DNA of 58,101 nucleotides from Elusimicrobia bacterium GWA2_69_24 (GTDB taxonomy: Bacteria; Elusimicrobiota; Elusimicrobia; UBA1565), in NCBI GenBank assembly GCA_001799695.1, contig MGTY01000122.1:1-58101 (forward strand). Direction: 5' to 3'. This document shows positions 24,501 through 32,055 of this stretch, piece by piece. The position numbers and the translations under genes are program-made. The notes beneath the pieces were generated by a model, which ran no database searches, had not been told where the DNA came from, and worked only from the letters and a program-made list of their open reading frames with translations. Position 1 is the stretch's first letter; every line of letters starts with the position of its first letter.

Positions 24501-25889
24501 ATGGCCAAAGCAGTCCGAACCACCAAGTCCCACGCCCGTCTCGCGGAACAGCCCTTCCGCTACCCTTTGTCCCGCCCCTTTGCAGAGCCCGATTGGCGGC
24601 GCCTTCCCGGCTACAAGGATGTGACGAAAGAGCAGTGGGAGAACGCGGTCTGGCAGCGCCAGCATTCCGTCAAGAACCTCAAGGAGCTCAAGACGGCGCT
24701 CGGCGACTTCCTGACCGACGAGGTCGCGGCCGACATGGAACGCGATCAGAAGGAATTCGCGATGATGTCCATCCTCATCCCTCCCCAGATGATCAACACC
24801 ATGGATGAGGGTGACCTGCGCGGCGACCCCGTGCGGCGCTACATGCTCCCCATGGCGAGCGACCGGTTCAAGGAGTGGGAGAGCCATCCGCTGGCGTCCC
24901 GGGACAGCCTGCACGAGGCGGAGATGTGGGCCGCCGAGGGCCTGACGCACCGCTACCCGACGAAGGTCCTGGCCGAGCTCCTGTCCACCTGCCCGCAGTA
25001 CTGCGGACACTGCACGCGCATGGACCTGGTCGGCAACAACGTCCCCCAGGTGCAGAAGATGGGCTTCAGCCTGCCCCCGGCCAAGCGCTACGAGACCATG
25101 CTCGAGTACCTGCGCAAGACCCCGGTCATCCGCGACGTGGTCGTCTCCGGCGGGGACATCGCGAACCTGCCCATCGCCCAGCTGGAGTCCTTCGTGGGCG
25201 CGCTCCTTGACATCCCGAACATCCGGGACATCCGGCTGGCCTCGAAGGGGCTCATGGGGCTCCCCCAGCACTTCCTGCAGGACGACGTCATCGGCGGCAT
25301 CGAACGGCTGGCCAAGAAGGCCCGCGAGCGCGGGGTGGACCTGGCCGTGCACACCCACATCAACAACGCCCGGCAGGTGACCCCGCTGGTCGCCCGGGCG
25401 GTGCGCCGGCTCTTCGACGCGGGGGTCCGGGACGTCCGCAACCAGGGCGTGCTGATGCGGGGCATCAACGGAACGGCCAAGGACCTCCTCGAGCTCTGCT
25501 TCACCATGATCGACCACGCCAAGATCATGCCCTACTACTTCTACCTCTGCGACATGATCCCCAACGCGGAGCACTGGCGGATGGCATTGTTCGAGGCGCA
25601 GCAGCTCCAGCACGATATCATGGGCTATCTCCCCGGCTTCGCCACACCCCGGCTCACCTGCGACGTGCCGTTTGTGGGCAAGCGCTGGGTGCATCAGTGC
25701 GCCACCTACGACCGCGAGCGCGGCATCTCCTACTGGACGAAGAACTACCGCACCAGCATCGAGGCGGGAGACCCCGAGGCGCTCACCCGCCGCTACGAGT
25801 ACTACGACCCGGTGCATACCCTGAGCGAGACCGGTCAGAAGTACTGGCGCCGCCGGGCCGCCGAAGGCAAGATCCCCCAAGAGACCTGA
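24501..25889 (+). CDS. KamA-family radical SAM protein (lysine 2,3-aminomutase-like)
   Basis: A 462-residue radical SAM enzyme related to PLP-dependent lysine 2,3-aminomutase. The cluster motif is CPQYCGHCTR (cysteines at 164, 168 and 171); DVVVSGGDIANLP matches the family's SGGDPL region; HTHINNARQVTPL and QGVLMRGIN fit well. The region that carries the PLP lysine in KamA is present in altered form (ATPRLTCDVPFVGKRWV), with a plausible lysine in VGK. Substrate-binding residues cannot be confirmed, so it may be a glutamate- or other-specific homologue. The reaction class would be 2,3-amino migration. The stop overlaps the ATG of the receiver gene. Confidence 0.85.
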   Translation: MAKAVRTTKSHARLAEQPFRYPLSRPFAEPDWRRLPGYKDVTKEQWENAVWQRQHSVKNLKELKTALGDFLTDEVAADMERDQKEFAMMSILIPPQMINTMDEGDLRGDPVRRYMLPMASDRFKEWESHPLASRDSLHEAEMWAAEGLTHRYPTKVLAELLSTCPQYCGHCTRMDLVGNNVPQVQKMGFSLPPAKRYETMLEYLRKTPVIRDVVVSGGDIANLPIAQLESFVGALLDIPNIRDIRLASKGLMGLPQHFLQDDVIGGIERLAKKARERGVDLAVHTHINNARQVTPLVARAVRRLFDAGVRDVRNQGVLMRGINGTAKDLLELCFTMIDHAKIMPYYFYLCDMIPNAEHWRMALFEAQQLQHDIMGYLPGFATPRLTCDVPFVGKRWVHQCATYDRERGISYWTKNYRTSIEAGDPEALTRRYEYYDPVHTLSETGQKYWRRRAAEGKIPQET

Positions 25890-26296
25890 TGCCGCGATAT
25901 GTCCTGATCGCGGACGACGATCCTGAGATGGTGTCCCTCCTGAGCATGCGCCTCGAGGCCGAGGGCTGCTTCACCACCCACGCCGTCGATGCCATGCAGG
26001 CCTGGGTCCAGATCGAGACCATGGACCCCATCCTCGTGGTCCTCGATCTGAACATGCCCGGGGTCTGGAGCGGCGCCGACGTCATGCGCAAGATCCGAGG
26101 GCATCATCGGCGCTTCGACACCCCCGTCATCATCCTCACCGGGGTGGACCTCGACCGGGCCCGCAAGTTGGTGGGCAAGGACGACCGGCGGACCCGGGTC
26201 CTGAACAAGCCTCTGGATTGGGACCTGTTCATGAAGACCTTTCGGGAGATGATGATCTCCTGGCTCCAGGACCACGCCGCCAGCCGGGAATCCTAA
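25889..26296 (+). CDS. Single-domain response regulator (CheY-like)
   Basis: A 135-residue stand-alone receiver: LIADDDPEMVSLL acidic pocket, phospho-acceptor in LVVLDLNMPG, VIILTG threonine, and LNKPLDW lysine. There is no output domain. The ATG overlaps the KamA-like stop (TGATG). With no histidine kinase nearby its partner is unknown. Its stop overlaps the end of the convergent glycosyltransferase by 4 nt. Confidence 0.9.
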   Translation: MPRYVLIADDDPEMVSLLSMRLEAEGCFTTHAVDAMQAWVQIETMDPILVVLDLNMPGVWSGADVMRKIRGHHRRFDTPVIILTGVDLDRARKLVGKDDRRTRVLNKPLDWDLFMKTFREMMISWLQDHAASRES

Positions 26297-27366
26297 TACA
26301 CCCGCAGGTACTCTTCCGCGATCCGCTCCCAGCGGAAGCGCTCCGCCGACTCCGCGGCGCGTTTCTCCAGGCTTCGCCGCAGGAGGGGGTCCCCCGCCAG
26401 GAGGCGCAGCTTCGCGGCGAGGGAGTCCACGTCCTTGGGTTCCGCCAGCAGGCCGTTGACCCCGTCGGTCACGAGCTCGGGGATGGCGCCGGTGCGGGTC
26501 GCGACCACGGCCTTCCCGCAGGAAAGGGCCTCGGCCGCGGCCATCCCGAAGGTCTCGGCCCGGGGCGCGGCGGCGTAGAACAGGCAGCCCTTCATGAGCG
26601 CGCGCACTTCCGCCTGGGGCCGGAGCCCGGTCAGGCGGACCCGGTCCCGGAGGCCGAGGGCGTGGATGAGTCCCGCGATGTGGCTTCCGTGGAACGGGGC
26701 GCCGCACAGGATCAGGTCCAGGTCCGGCCGTTCCAGCTTGGCGAAGGCCATGAGCAGGAGGTCCGTCCCCTTGTAGGGGGCGAGCCGGCCGACGGAGAGG
26801 ATGTAAGGACGGCCGGACGGCCCGGTGCCCGCCGGCCCCGGCCCCCCGGGGTCGGGCACCCCGTTGTAGACCGTACGGATGCGTCCGTCCAGTCCGGGCA
26901 GGGACCGGGTGATCCGCGCCTTCAGGAAATCGGAGACGGCGGTTACCGCTCCGGCCCGGTCCAGGAGCAGTCCGAGGGCCGCCGCCCGCCACCCGTCGTT
27001 GGGGGGGAGCTCGGGGTGGCCGAAATCCTGGAACGTGACGACCCAGCGGCAGGAGCTCAGCCGGGTGAGCGGGAGCAGTCCCAGGTGCCAGGAGCGGAAC
27101 CAGCCGGAGAAATGCAGGTGCACGACCTCTATGCGGCGCCGGCGGAGGATGCCCCAGAGCTGGACTGGGAGGCGCAGGGGGGGAGCGTCCAGAATGAGCA
27201 GGCGCTCCGCGGACTCCGGCGGGAAGGCCAGCCCGTCGCCGGAGCCGGGCCGGGAGACGACCCAGGCCTCATGCCCGGCGCGCTCGTAGGCTGAGCGGAG
27301 CCCGGTGAAGACGGAGTGAGTCGTCGCGTCGGAATAGGTCGAACCAGCGAGGAGGGCTACCTTCAC
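26293..27366 (-). CDS. GT4-type glycosyltransferase
   Basis: A 357-residue GT-B glycosyltransferase. The N-terminal acceptor domain starts KVALLAGSTYSDATTH; the C-terminal nucleotide-sugar domain shows YILSVGRLAPYKGTDLLL and the EX7E-type motif region AAAPRAETFGMAAAEALSCGKAVVATRTG. It probably transfers a sugar to a surface glycan or, given the gene just upstream, to a peptide. The start is GTG 27366, 34 nt after the stop of the small leader-like peptide gene and probably in the same transcript. Confidence 0.88.
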   Translation of the reverse strand: MKVALLAGSTYSDATTHSVFTGLRSAYERAGHEAWVVSRPGSGDGLAFPPESAERLLILDAPPLRLPVQLWGILRRRRIEVVHLHFSGWFRSWHLGLLPLTRLSSCRWVVTFQDFGHPELPPNDGWRAAALGLLLDRAGAVTAVSDFLKARITRSLPGLDGRIRTVYNGVPDPGGPGPAGTGPSGRPYILSVGRLAPYKGTDLLLMAFAKLERPDLDLILCGAPFHGSHIAGLIHALGLRDRVRLTGLRPQAEVRALMKGCLFYAAAPRAETFGMAAAEALSCGKAVVATRTGAIPELVTDGVNGLLAEPKDVDSLAAKLRLLAGDPLLRRSLEKRAAESAERFRWERIAEEYLRVY

Positions 27367-27400
27367 CTTGGGTGGGATGCGCTTCCCGCCGGACCCGGCG

Positions 27401-27529
27401 TCAGTACAGGAGGCTGAACGCCGCCGCTTCCGTGCTGAGGGGCCCGTGTTTGGTGAGGGTCGGCTTCTTGTACCGGCGTTCCTTCCCGCCGGACGGAGTC
27501 TTTGTTTCCGGATGCTTCTTGTTGGCCAT
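27401..27529 (-). CDS. 42-residue peptide with lasso/RRE-type leader motif (putative RiPP precursor)
   Basis: A short ORF starting at ATG 27529, MANKKHPETKTPSGG, then RRYKKPTLTKHGPLS and an 11-residue hydrophobic/small tail ending FSLLY. The core pattern Y-x2-P-x-L-x3-G-x-L matches the leader consensus bound by RiPP recognition elements in lasso-type systems and in related orphan precursors near exopolysaccharide genes. The tail after the motif is short for a lasso core, so it may be a different peptide class or a regulatory or scaffold peptide. A near-consensus promoter (TTGACA) directly upstream argues it is real. A glycosyltransferase follows 34 nt later. The function is inference. Confidence 0.6.
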   Translation of the reverse strand: MANKKHPETKTPSGGKERRYKKPTLTKHGPLSTEAAAFSLLY

Positions 27530-27542
27530 GGACGCTGATTTT

Positions 27543-27571
27543 AGTTTAGCTGTAATGCCCGATACTGTCAA
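27543..27571 (-). promoter_or_regulatory. Promoter TTGACA-17-TAAACT for the small peptide gene
   Basis: On the minus strand a perfect -35 TTGACA (27571-27566), a 17-nt spacer and TAAACT (27548-27543) precede ATG 27529 by 13 nt. It is the best -35 seen in the window and points at the 42-residue peptide and the glycosyltransferase behind it. Confidence 0.7.
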
Positions 27572-27591
27572 GGCGAACCAGGCGAACCAGT

Positions 27592-28119
27592 CTAGCCCTC
27601 GAAGGACTGGTCCCGCTTGCTGCCGTGGCGCTTGCCGCCGCCGCGGCCGTCCCGCATGCCGCCGTCGAAATCGCTGTGCTTGCCGCTCCGCTTCTTGCCG
27701 CCCCACTTCTTGTTGTTGGACTTGCCGTTCCAGCTGTCGCCCTTCTTCTCGGGGCTCCAGCCGGGCTTCTCCCCGAACTTCTTGTCGGGACCGAAGCCGC
27801 CGGGCCGGTCCATCCCGGGGCGCGGGGCGCCCATGCCGGGCCGGACGGGGAAGCTGCCGGGGGGGCGCCGCTCCTGCGGGCGGGCCTCGTTGATGAATAT
27901 CTGGCGCGGTCCCAGGGACGTCCCATTGAGCTTCATGAGCGCGGCCTGCGCCTCGGCTTCAGTGGCCATCTCGACGAAGCCGAAGCCTTTCGAGCGGCCC
28001 GTCTCCCGGTCCATGATGATCTTGACGCTGTTCACCTTGCCGCAGCCGGAGAACAGTTTGGTCAGTTCATCCTGGGTCGTCTCGTAGGGCAGGCCGCCGA
28101 CGAACAACTTATTGGTCAT
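27592..28119 (-). CDS. RRM-type RNA-binding protein with basic Gly-rich tail
   Basis: A 175-residue protein. Residues 1-80 are an RNA recognition motif with RNP2 (KLFVGGLPYE) and RNP1 (KGFGFVEMA) intact, as in bacterial Rbp proteins. Residues 85-175 are low-complexity, rich in Arg, Gly, Lys, Pro and Ser, probably disordered and nucleic-acid binding. The ATG is preceded by AAGGAG with 9 nt spacing. Such proteins are often cold-responsive or RNA chaperones. It lies between a polysaccharide ABC operon and the small peptide gene, with no obvious functional link. Confidence 0.9.
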   Translation of the reverse strand: MTNKLFVGGLPYETTQDELTKLFSGCGKVNSVKIIMDRETGRSKGFGFVEMATEAEAQAALMKLNGTSLGPRQIFINEARPQERRPPGSFPVRPGMGAPRPGMDRPGGFGPDKKFGEKPGWSPEKKGDSWNGKSNNKKWGGKKRSGKHSDFDGGMRDGRGGGKRHGSKRDQSFEG

Positions 28120-28182
28120 GAAGCAGAACTCCTTGCGAAAATAGACGAAAATAACGCAGCCCCGAAAGGCCCGGATATTCTA

Positions 28183-28953
28183 TCAATTGTTGGAGCCGCC
28201 CAAACGCATATCCTCATGGAAACGCGCCACGGCGTCCTCGGCGGGCCCCAGGAAGGCGGGGCGGCCGGCGTTCAGATAGAGGGCGCGGGAGCACAGGCCG
28301 CGGATCATTTCCATGCTGTGCGAGGCCAGCACCATGGTCTTGCCCTGGGCCTGGAACTCCTTGAAGGCCCGGATGCATTTGCCCTGGAAAGCCTCGTCCC
28401 CGACCGTGAGCATCTCGTCGGCGAGGATGATGTCGAGGTCCGTGTGGATCGCGGTGGCGAAGGCGAGGCGGGCCGCCAGGCCCGTGGAGAGCTCGCCGAA
28501 CTGCGCGTGCAGATAGTCCCCCAGGCCGGAGAACGCGATGAGGTCGGGCAGGAGGCGCTGGAACTGCGGCCGCGGCATGCCCAAAAGCGCCGCGCAGACC
28601 GAGAAGTTGTCCAGGACGGTCAGCTTGGGCTGGAGGCCCGTGGCGAGTTGGAAGAACAGGGAGGTCCTCCCGCGCACGGTCAGGGAGCCTTCCGTCGGGC
28701 TCAGGACGTCGGCCAAAAGGAGCAAGAGGGTGCTCTTGCCCGCCCCGTTGGGGCCTATGAGCCCCAGGATCTCGCCCTGCCCGATCTCCAGGGACAGCCC
28801 GCGCAGGGCCCACAGCGGCTTGTGCGCCGAGCGTCCCGTGGTCAGCCGGGCCAGGGTCTCCAGGAAGCCTTCCCGCGCGTTGACGGTGGAGAGCTGGAAG
28901 CACTTGCCGACTCCCTGCAGGGCGATGGCGGCCTCCCGCGCTCCCGTGCTCAT
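28183..28953 (-). CDS. Polysaccharide ABC exporter ATPase (Wzt/TagH-like)
   Basis: A 256-residue ABC ATPase. Walker A is GLIGPNGAGKST, the Q-loop region is near residue 100, a degenerate signature is FGELSTGLAARLAFA, Walker B is LDIILADEML, and the H-loop is VLASHSME. SLFFQLATGLQP and the NAREGF segment are typical of O-antigen/teichoic-acid exporters. It lacks the C-terminal carbohydrate-binding domain of Wzt proteins, so export probably does not depend on terminal modification. Its ATG overlaps the permease stop by 4 nt. Confidence 0.93.
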   Translation of the reverse strand: MSTGAREAAIALQGVGKCFQLSTVNAREGFLETLARLTTGRSAHKPLWALRGLSLEIGQGEILGLIGPNGAGKSTLLLLLADVLSPTEGSLTVRGRTSLFFQLATGLQPKLTVLDNFSVCAALLGMPRPQFQRLLPDLIAFSGLGDYLHAQFGELSTGLAARLAFATAIHTDLDIILADEMLTVGDEAFQGKCIRAFKEFQAQGKTMVLASHSMEMIRGLCSRALYLNAGRPAFLGPAEDAVARFHEDMRLGGSNN

Positions 28954-29726
28954 GGCCGCAGCAGCCTCTCCGTGATCCAGTGTCCGGCGCGGCGGTAGAC
29001 GACCAGCGCCCCGACCGTCAGGAGCAGCCCGACGGCGAATACCCCGGCGAGCCAGGCACCCTTGAACCCGTAGTCGGGGACCAGACACCAGCGGAAGGCG
29101 CTCAGGAGATGCACCAGCGGGTTCAGGTCGAGCAGCTTCTGGTAGCGCTCCGTGAGGATGGCGAGAGGATAGAAGATCGGCGTCAGGAAGAAGCCCGCGG
29201 TCATCAGGATGGTCCAGATGCGCTCGAGGTCCTGGAATTCCACGGCCGCGAGCGCCAGCCACAGGGAGACCCCCAGCGTGAACGCCAGGTGGGCGGCGAT
29301 CAGTCCGGGGAGGGCGAACCAGCGCAGGGAGGGGAAGTGGCCGAGGCTGACCACGATGACCGCCGCGACCAGCAGCTCCAGCAGATAGGAGGCCAGGACG
29401 CAGCCCACGGTGGACAAGACGATGACGTCGTGCGGGCACTTGAAGTTCCGGACCAGCGCCGACCGGCGCCGCAGGCTGGTCAGGGCGAAGGCGGTCGCCT
29501 TCTCGAAGAACTGCCACTGGATCAGACCGACGATGAGGTAGGCCGCGTACTGGTCCACGTACTTCCCCATCCACTTGAGGAAGAGCATGTAGAGGACGGC
29601 GAACAGCAGGGCGGGATGGAGCAGGGTCCAGAGGAATCCCAGCACGGTCCCCTGGTCGCGCAGCTTGAACTCGGTGCGCGTCAGCTCCCAGAGCAGGAAC
29701 CGGTATTCTCGACTGAAAAGTCCCAT
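28950..29726 (-). CDS. Polysaccharide ABC exporter permease (Wzm-like, ABC-2)
   Basis: A 258-residue ABC-2 permease with six predicted membrane segments. The N-terminal YRFLLWELTRTEFKLRDQGTVLG and FLWTLLHPALLFAVLYMLF are typical of Wzm/TagG proteins. With the ATPase it would export an undecaprenyl-linked glycan to the periplasmic side. On the minus strand TATCCT ends 8 nt before the ATG, again a short-leader layout, though a weaker match. It is divergent from the glycosyltransferase operon that starts at 29785. Confidence 0.92.
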   Translation of the reverse strand: MGLFSREYRFLLWELTRTEFKLRDQGTVLGFLWTLLHPALLFAVLYMLFLKWMGKYVDQYAAYLIVGLIQWQFFEKATAFALTSLRRRSALVRNFKCPHDVIVLSTVGCVLASYLLELLVAAVIVVSLGHFPSLRWFALPGLIAAHLAFTLGVSLWLALAAVEFQDLERIWTILMTAGFFLTPIFYPLAILTERYQKLLDLNPLVHLLSAFRWCLVPDYGFKGAWLAGVFAVGLLLTVGALVVYRRAGHWITERLLRP

Positions 29727-29784
29727 CGCGTGAAAGGATAGCAGTTTTCAAATATGTACAATGCGCAGCGAGACACTCCCGTCG

Positions 29785-30978
29785 ATGCCCCCGAGAATCC
29801 TCTTCCTGGCGCCCCAGCCGTACTTCCGCCTCCGCGGCATCTGCATAGCCCATCAGATCTGCCTGGAGGTCTTCTCCGCGCGGGGCGAGCGGGTGGACGT
29901 CCTGACCTTCCCCTTCGGGGAGGATCCCGAGCCCCTGCCCGGCGTGCGCATCCTGCGCCTGCCCGCCCTGCCCGGGGTGCGGGACGTGCCCATCGGGCCG
30001 TCCAAGCGCAAGCTGATCATGGACCTCTGGAGCCTGCCCTGGATCGCGGGCCGGCTCTGGTCCGGAGGCTACCGCTTCGTTCATGCCTGCGAGGAGAGCG
30101 CCATCCTGGCGGCCCTGCTCAAGCCCTTCTTCCGGTTCCGTCTGGTCTACGACATGGACGACGTGCTCAGCCTGCGCCTGCGGCGCAGCGGCTTCCTCCG
30201 CCGGCGCACGCTCCTGCGCTGGGTCGCGGCCCTGGAGCGCCTGACGCTGCGCCGCGCCGATGTCGTGGTTACCAACAGCCGGGAGACCCGGCGTTTCGCC
30301 CTCAGGGTCTGCGCTCCCGGGCGGGTCGTTTTCTACGACCACGCTCCGGCCATGCCTTCCGCCTTCAGCGGCCATCGCGCGCCCCCCGAGGAGCTGGACG
30401 CCCTGCGGCGGCGCTGGGACCTGGCGGGGCGGAAGTTCGTCCTCTACGCCGGGAATCTGGAACCCTATCAGGGCGTGGACCTGCTGATGGACGCCCTGCC
30501 GGCCGTCTTCCGTTCGCTCCCCGGGGCCGTCTGCGTGGTCATCGGGGGACAGGAGGAGCAGATAGCGGCCCTGCGGCGGCGCTGCGCCGCGCTCGGGACC
30601 GGGGACTCGGTGCGCTGTCTGGGGCCGCGTCCCTTCCCGGAGACGTTCCTCTTCATGCAGGCCGCCGACGTGCTCGTTTCCCCCATGACGCAGAAGAAGG
30701 CGGTCCCCATGAAGCTCTACGCCTACGTGGGCTCGGGGACCCCCATCGTCGCGACGGACCTGCCCAACCATAAGGAGCTCCTGGACGCGGGGTCCGCGGT
30801 CCTCGTGCCGCCGCGTCCCGACGCGCTGGCGGAAGGGCTCCTGCGCATTCTGAGCGGAGGCGGCGCGGGACTGCGGAGCCGGGAGTCCTCCCGGGACCGC
30901 GTGGCCACCTCGGCCTGGGAGTCGGCGCGCCGCGGGCTGGAAGCGGCCTACTCGGCGGCGGGGGCGGACGCGTCGTGA
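29785..30978 (+). CDS. GT4-type glycosyltransferase
   Basis: A 397-residue GT-B enzyme. It begins PPRILFLAPQPYFRLRG, and has DMDDVLSLRLRRSG and VVTNSRETRRF in the N-terminal half. VLYAGNLEPYQGVDLLMDAL and MKLYAYVGSGTPIVATDLP form the donor-binding half. The frame also has an ATG at 29761 that overlaps a TACAAT hexamer (29757-29762); ATG 29785 gives the normal family N-terminus and a 22-nt gap after TACAAT, so I prefer it. It is divergent from the exporter and overlaps the next gene by 4 nt. Confidence 0.88.
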   Translation: MPPRILFLAPQPYFRLRGICIAHQICLEVFSARGERVDVLTFPFGEDPEPLPGVRILRLPALPGVRDVPIGPSKRKLIMDLWSLPWIAGRLWSGGYRFVHACEESAILAALLKPFFRFRLVYDMDDVLSLRLRRSGFLRRRTLLRWVAALERLTLRRADVVVTNSRETRRFALRVCAPGRVVFYDHAPAMPSAFSGHRAPPEELDALRRRWDLAGRKFVLYAGNLEPYQGVDLLMDALPAVFRSLPGAVCVVIGGQEEQIAALRRRCAALGTGDSVRCLGPRPFPETFLFMQAADVLVSPMTQKKAVPMKLYAYVGSGTPIVATDLPNHKELLDAGSAVLVPPRPDALAEGLLRILSGGGAGLRSRESSRDRVATSAWESARRGLEAAYSAAGADAS

Positions 30979-32039
30979 TCGACGTCTGCGTCTCGACGCA
31001 CGACAACCGCCGGGAACTGCCGGAGGTCCTGGACTCCCTCTCCCCCCTGCGGGGAGCGCTCGATGGCGCGGTGCGGGTGTTCGACAACGGCTCGACCGAC
31101 GGCGGGCCGGAGTGGGTGCGGCGCAGCCGCCCCTGGGCGGAGGTCCGGGAACTGGGAGCGAACCTCGGACCCGCGGCGTCCCGCAACGCCGCCCTGCGGG
31201 TGCCCGGGGGGGATTGGATACTCCTGCTTGACGGAGACTGCGCCCTCGCCCCGGACTGCCTCGACGCGCTGCTCCGGGAGCGGGACGCGTATCCCGCCGA
31301 GGTCTACAGCCCGCGGATAGTCTACGCCGCGGACCCGGGCCGGATCTACTACGACGCCGGCGCCGCGCATTTCCTGGGCCTGCTCTGCCTGGAGAACGCC
31401 CACACCCCGGAGGCGGAGGCCGTCCGGCCGACGCGCGTTCCGGGAGCCGTGTCCACATCCGCGCTGCTGGTCGCGCGGAACGCCGCCCTGCGGGCCGGGC
31501 TCTTCGACGAGGACTACTTCTTCTGCGGGGAGGACCTGGATTTCTCCCTGCGCCTGCGCGCGCTGGGAGGCCGCCTGCGCCACGTGCCGGAGGCGGTCGT
31601 CCTGCACCATAAGCCCCTGCCGGGCTCTGAGGCGGAAGCCGCCGCGCGCGCGCGGCGGTCCGGCGAGCGGTGCCGGAGGCAGGGACCCAACCGCTGGCGG
31701 ACCCTCCTGAAGGTCTGCCGCGCCGGCACGCTCCTGCGCCTGGCGCCCGCGCACCTGGCGTACGCGGCCCTGGAAGGGCTCGACGCCCTGCGGCAGGGGG
31801 GCGGGCTGGAGTACCTGCGGGGGCTGTCCGAAGTCCTATGGGACCTTCCTTCTATCTTACGCGCGCGCGGGCGCGTGCAAGCATCCCGCACGACGGAGGA
31901 CGCCGTCCTTTTCGGAGCTCCCGCGCTCTCTTGGCGGCCGGAGGTCCAGGCCTTGCCGGGCGCCCGTTCCTTGAAGCGGGCGTTGGAGCGCCTCGGCGGC
32001 GCCCTCTGGCTTTTCGTTGCCTTCCTCGACGGTAACTAA
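30975..32039 (+). CDS. GT2-type glycosyltransferase
   Basis: A 354-residue GT-A enzyme. IDVCVSTHDNRRELPEVLDSL and VFDNGSTDGGPEW begin the nucleotide-binding fold; LLDGDCAL contains the metal-binding DxD-like motif; FFCGEDLDFSLRLRALGGRL is the family's ED motif region. It resembles rhamnosyl-type GT2 proteins. About 130 C-terminal residues (helical, Arg-rich) are extra. The start is GTG 30975, overlapping the previous stop (GTGA). Confidence 0.88.
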   Translation: MIDVCVSTHDNRRELPEVLDSLSPLRGALDGAVRVFDNGSTDGGPEWVRRSRPWAEVRELGANLGPAASRNAALRVPGGDWILLLDGDCALAPDCLDALLRERDAYPAEVYSPRIVYAADPGRIYYDAGAAHFLGLLCLENAHTPEAEAVRPTRVPGAVSTSALLVARNAALRAGLFDEDYFFCGEDLDFSLRLRALGGRLRHVPEAVVLHHKPLPGSEAEAAARARRSGERCRRQGPNRWRTLLKVCRAGTLLRLAPAHLAYAALEGLDALRQGGGLEYLRGLSEVLWDLPSILRARGRVQASRTTEDAVLFGAPALSWRPEVQALPGARSLKRALERLGGALWLFVAFLDGN

Positions 32040-32046
32040 GTAAAAT
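32017..32046 (+). promoter_or_regulatory. Promoter TTGCCT-18-TAAAAT before 32056
   Basis: TTGCCT (32017-32022) and TAAAAT (32041-32046) are 18 nt apart; the -10 ends 9 nt before GTG 32056, with no Shine-Dalgarno. From here to 50644 the plus-strand reading frames overlap continuously, so this may drive an 18-kb transcript. Confidence 0.5.
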
Positions 32047-32055
32047 ACCAGGCCT

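Noticed and set aside
23616..25880. Extending the M48 gene upstream to 25880
   Set aside because: The extension is antisense to the KamA-like gene; signal peptide and promoter support ATG 24434.
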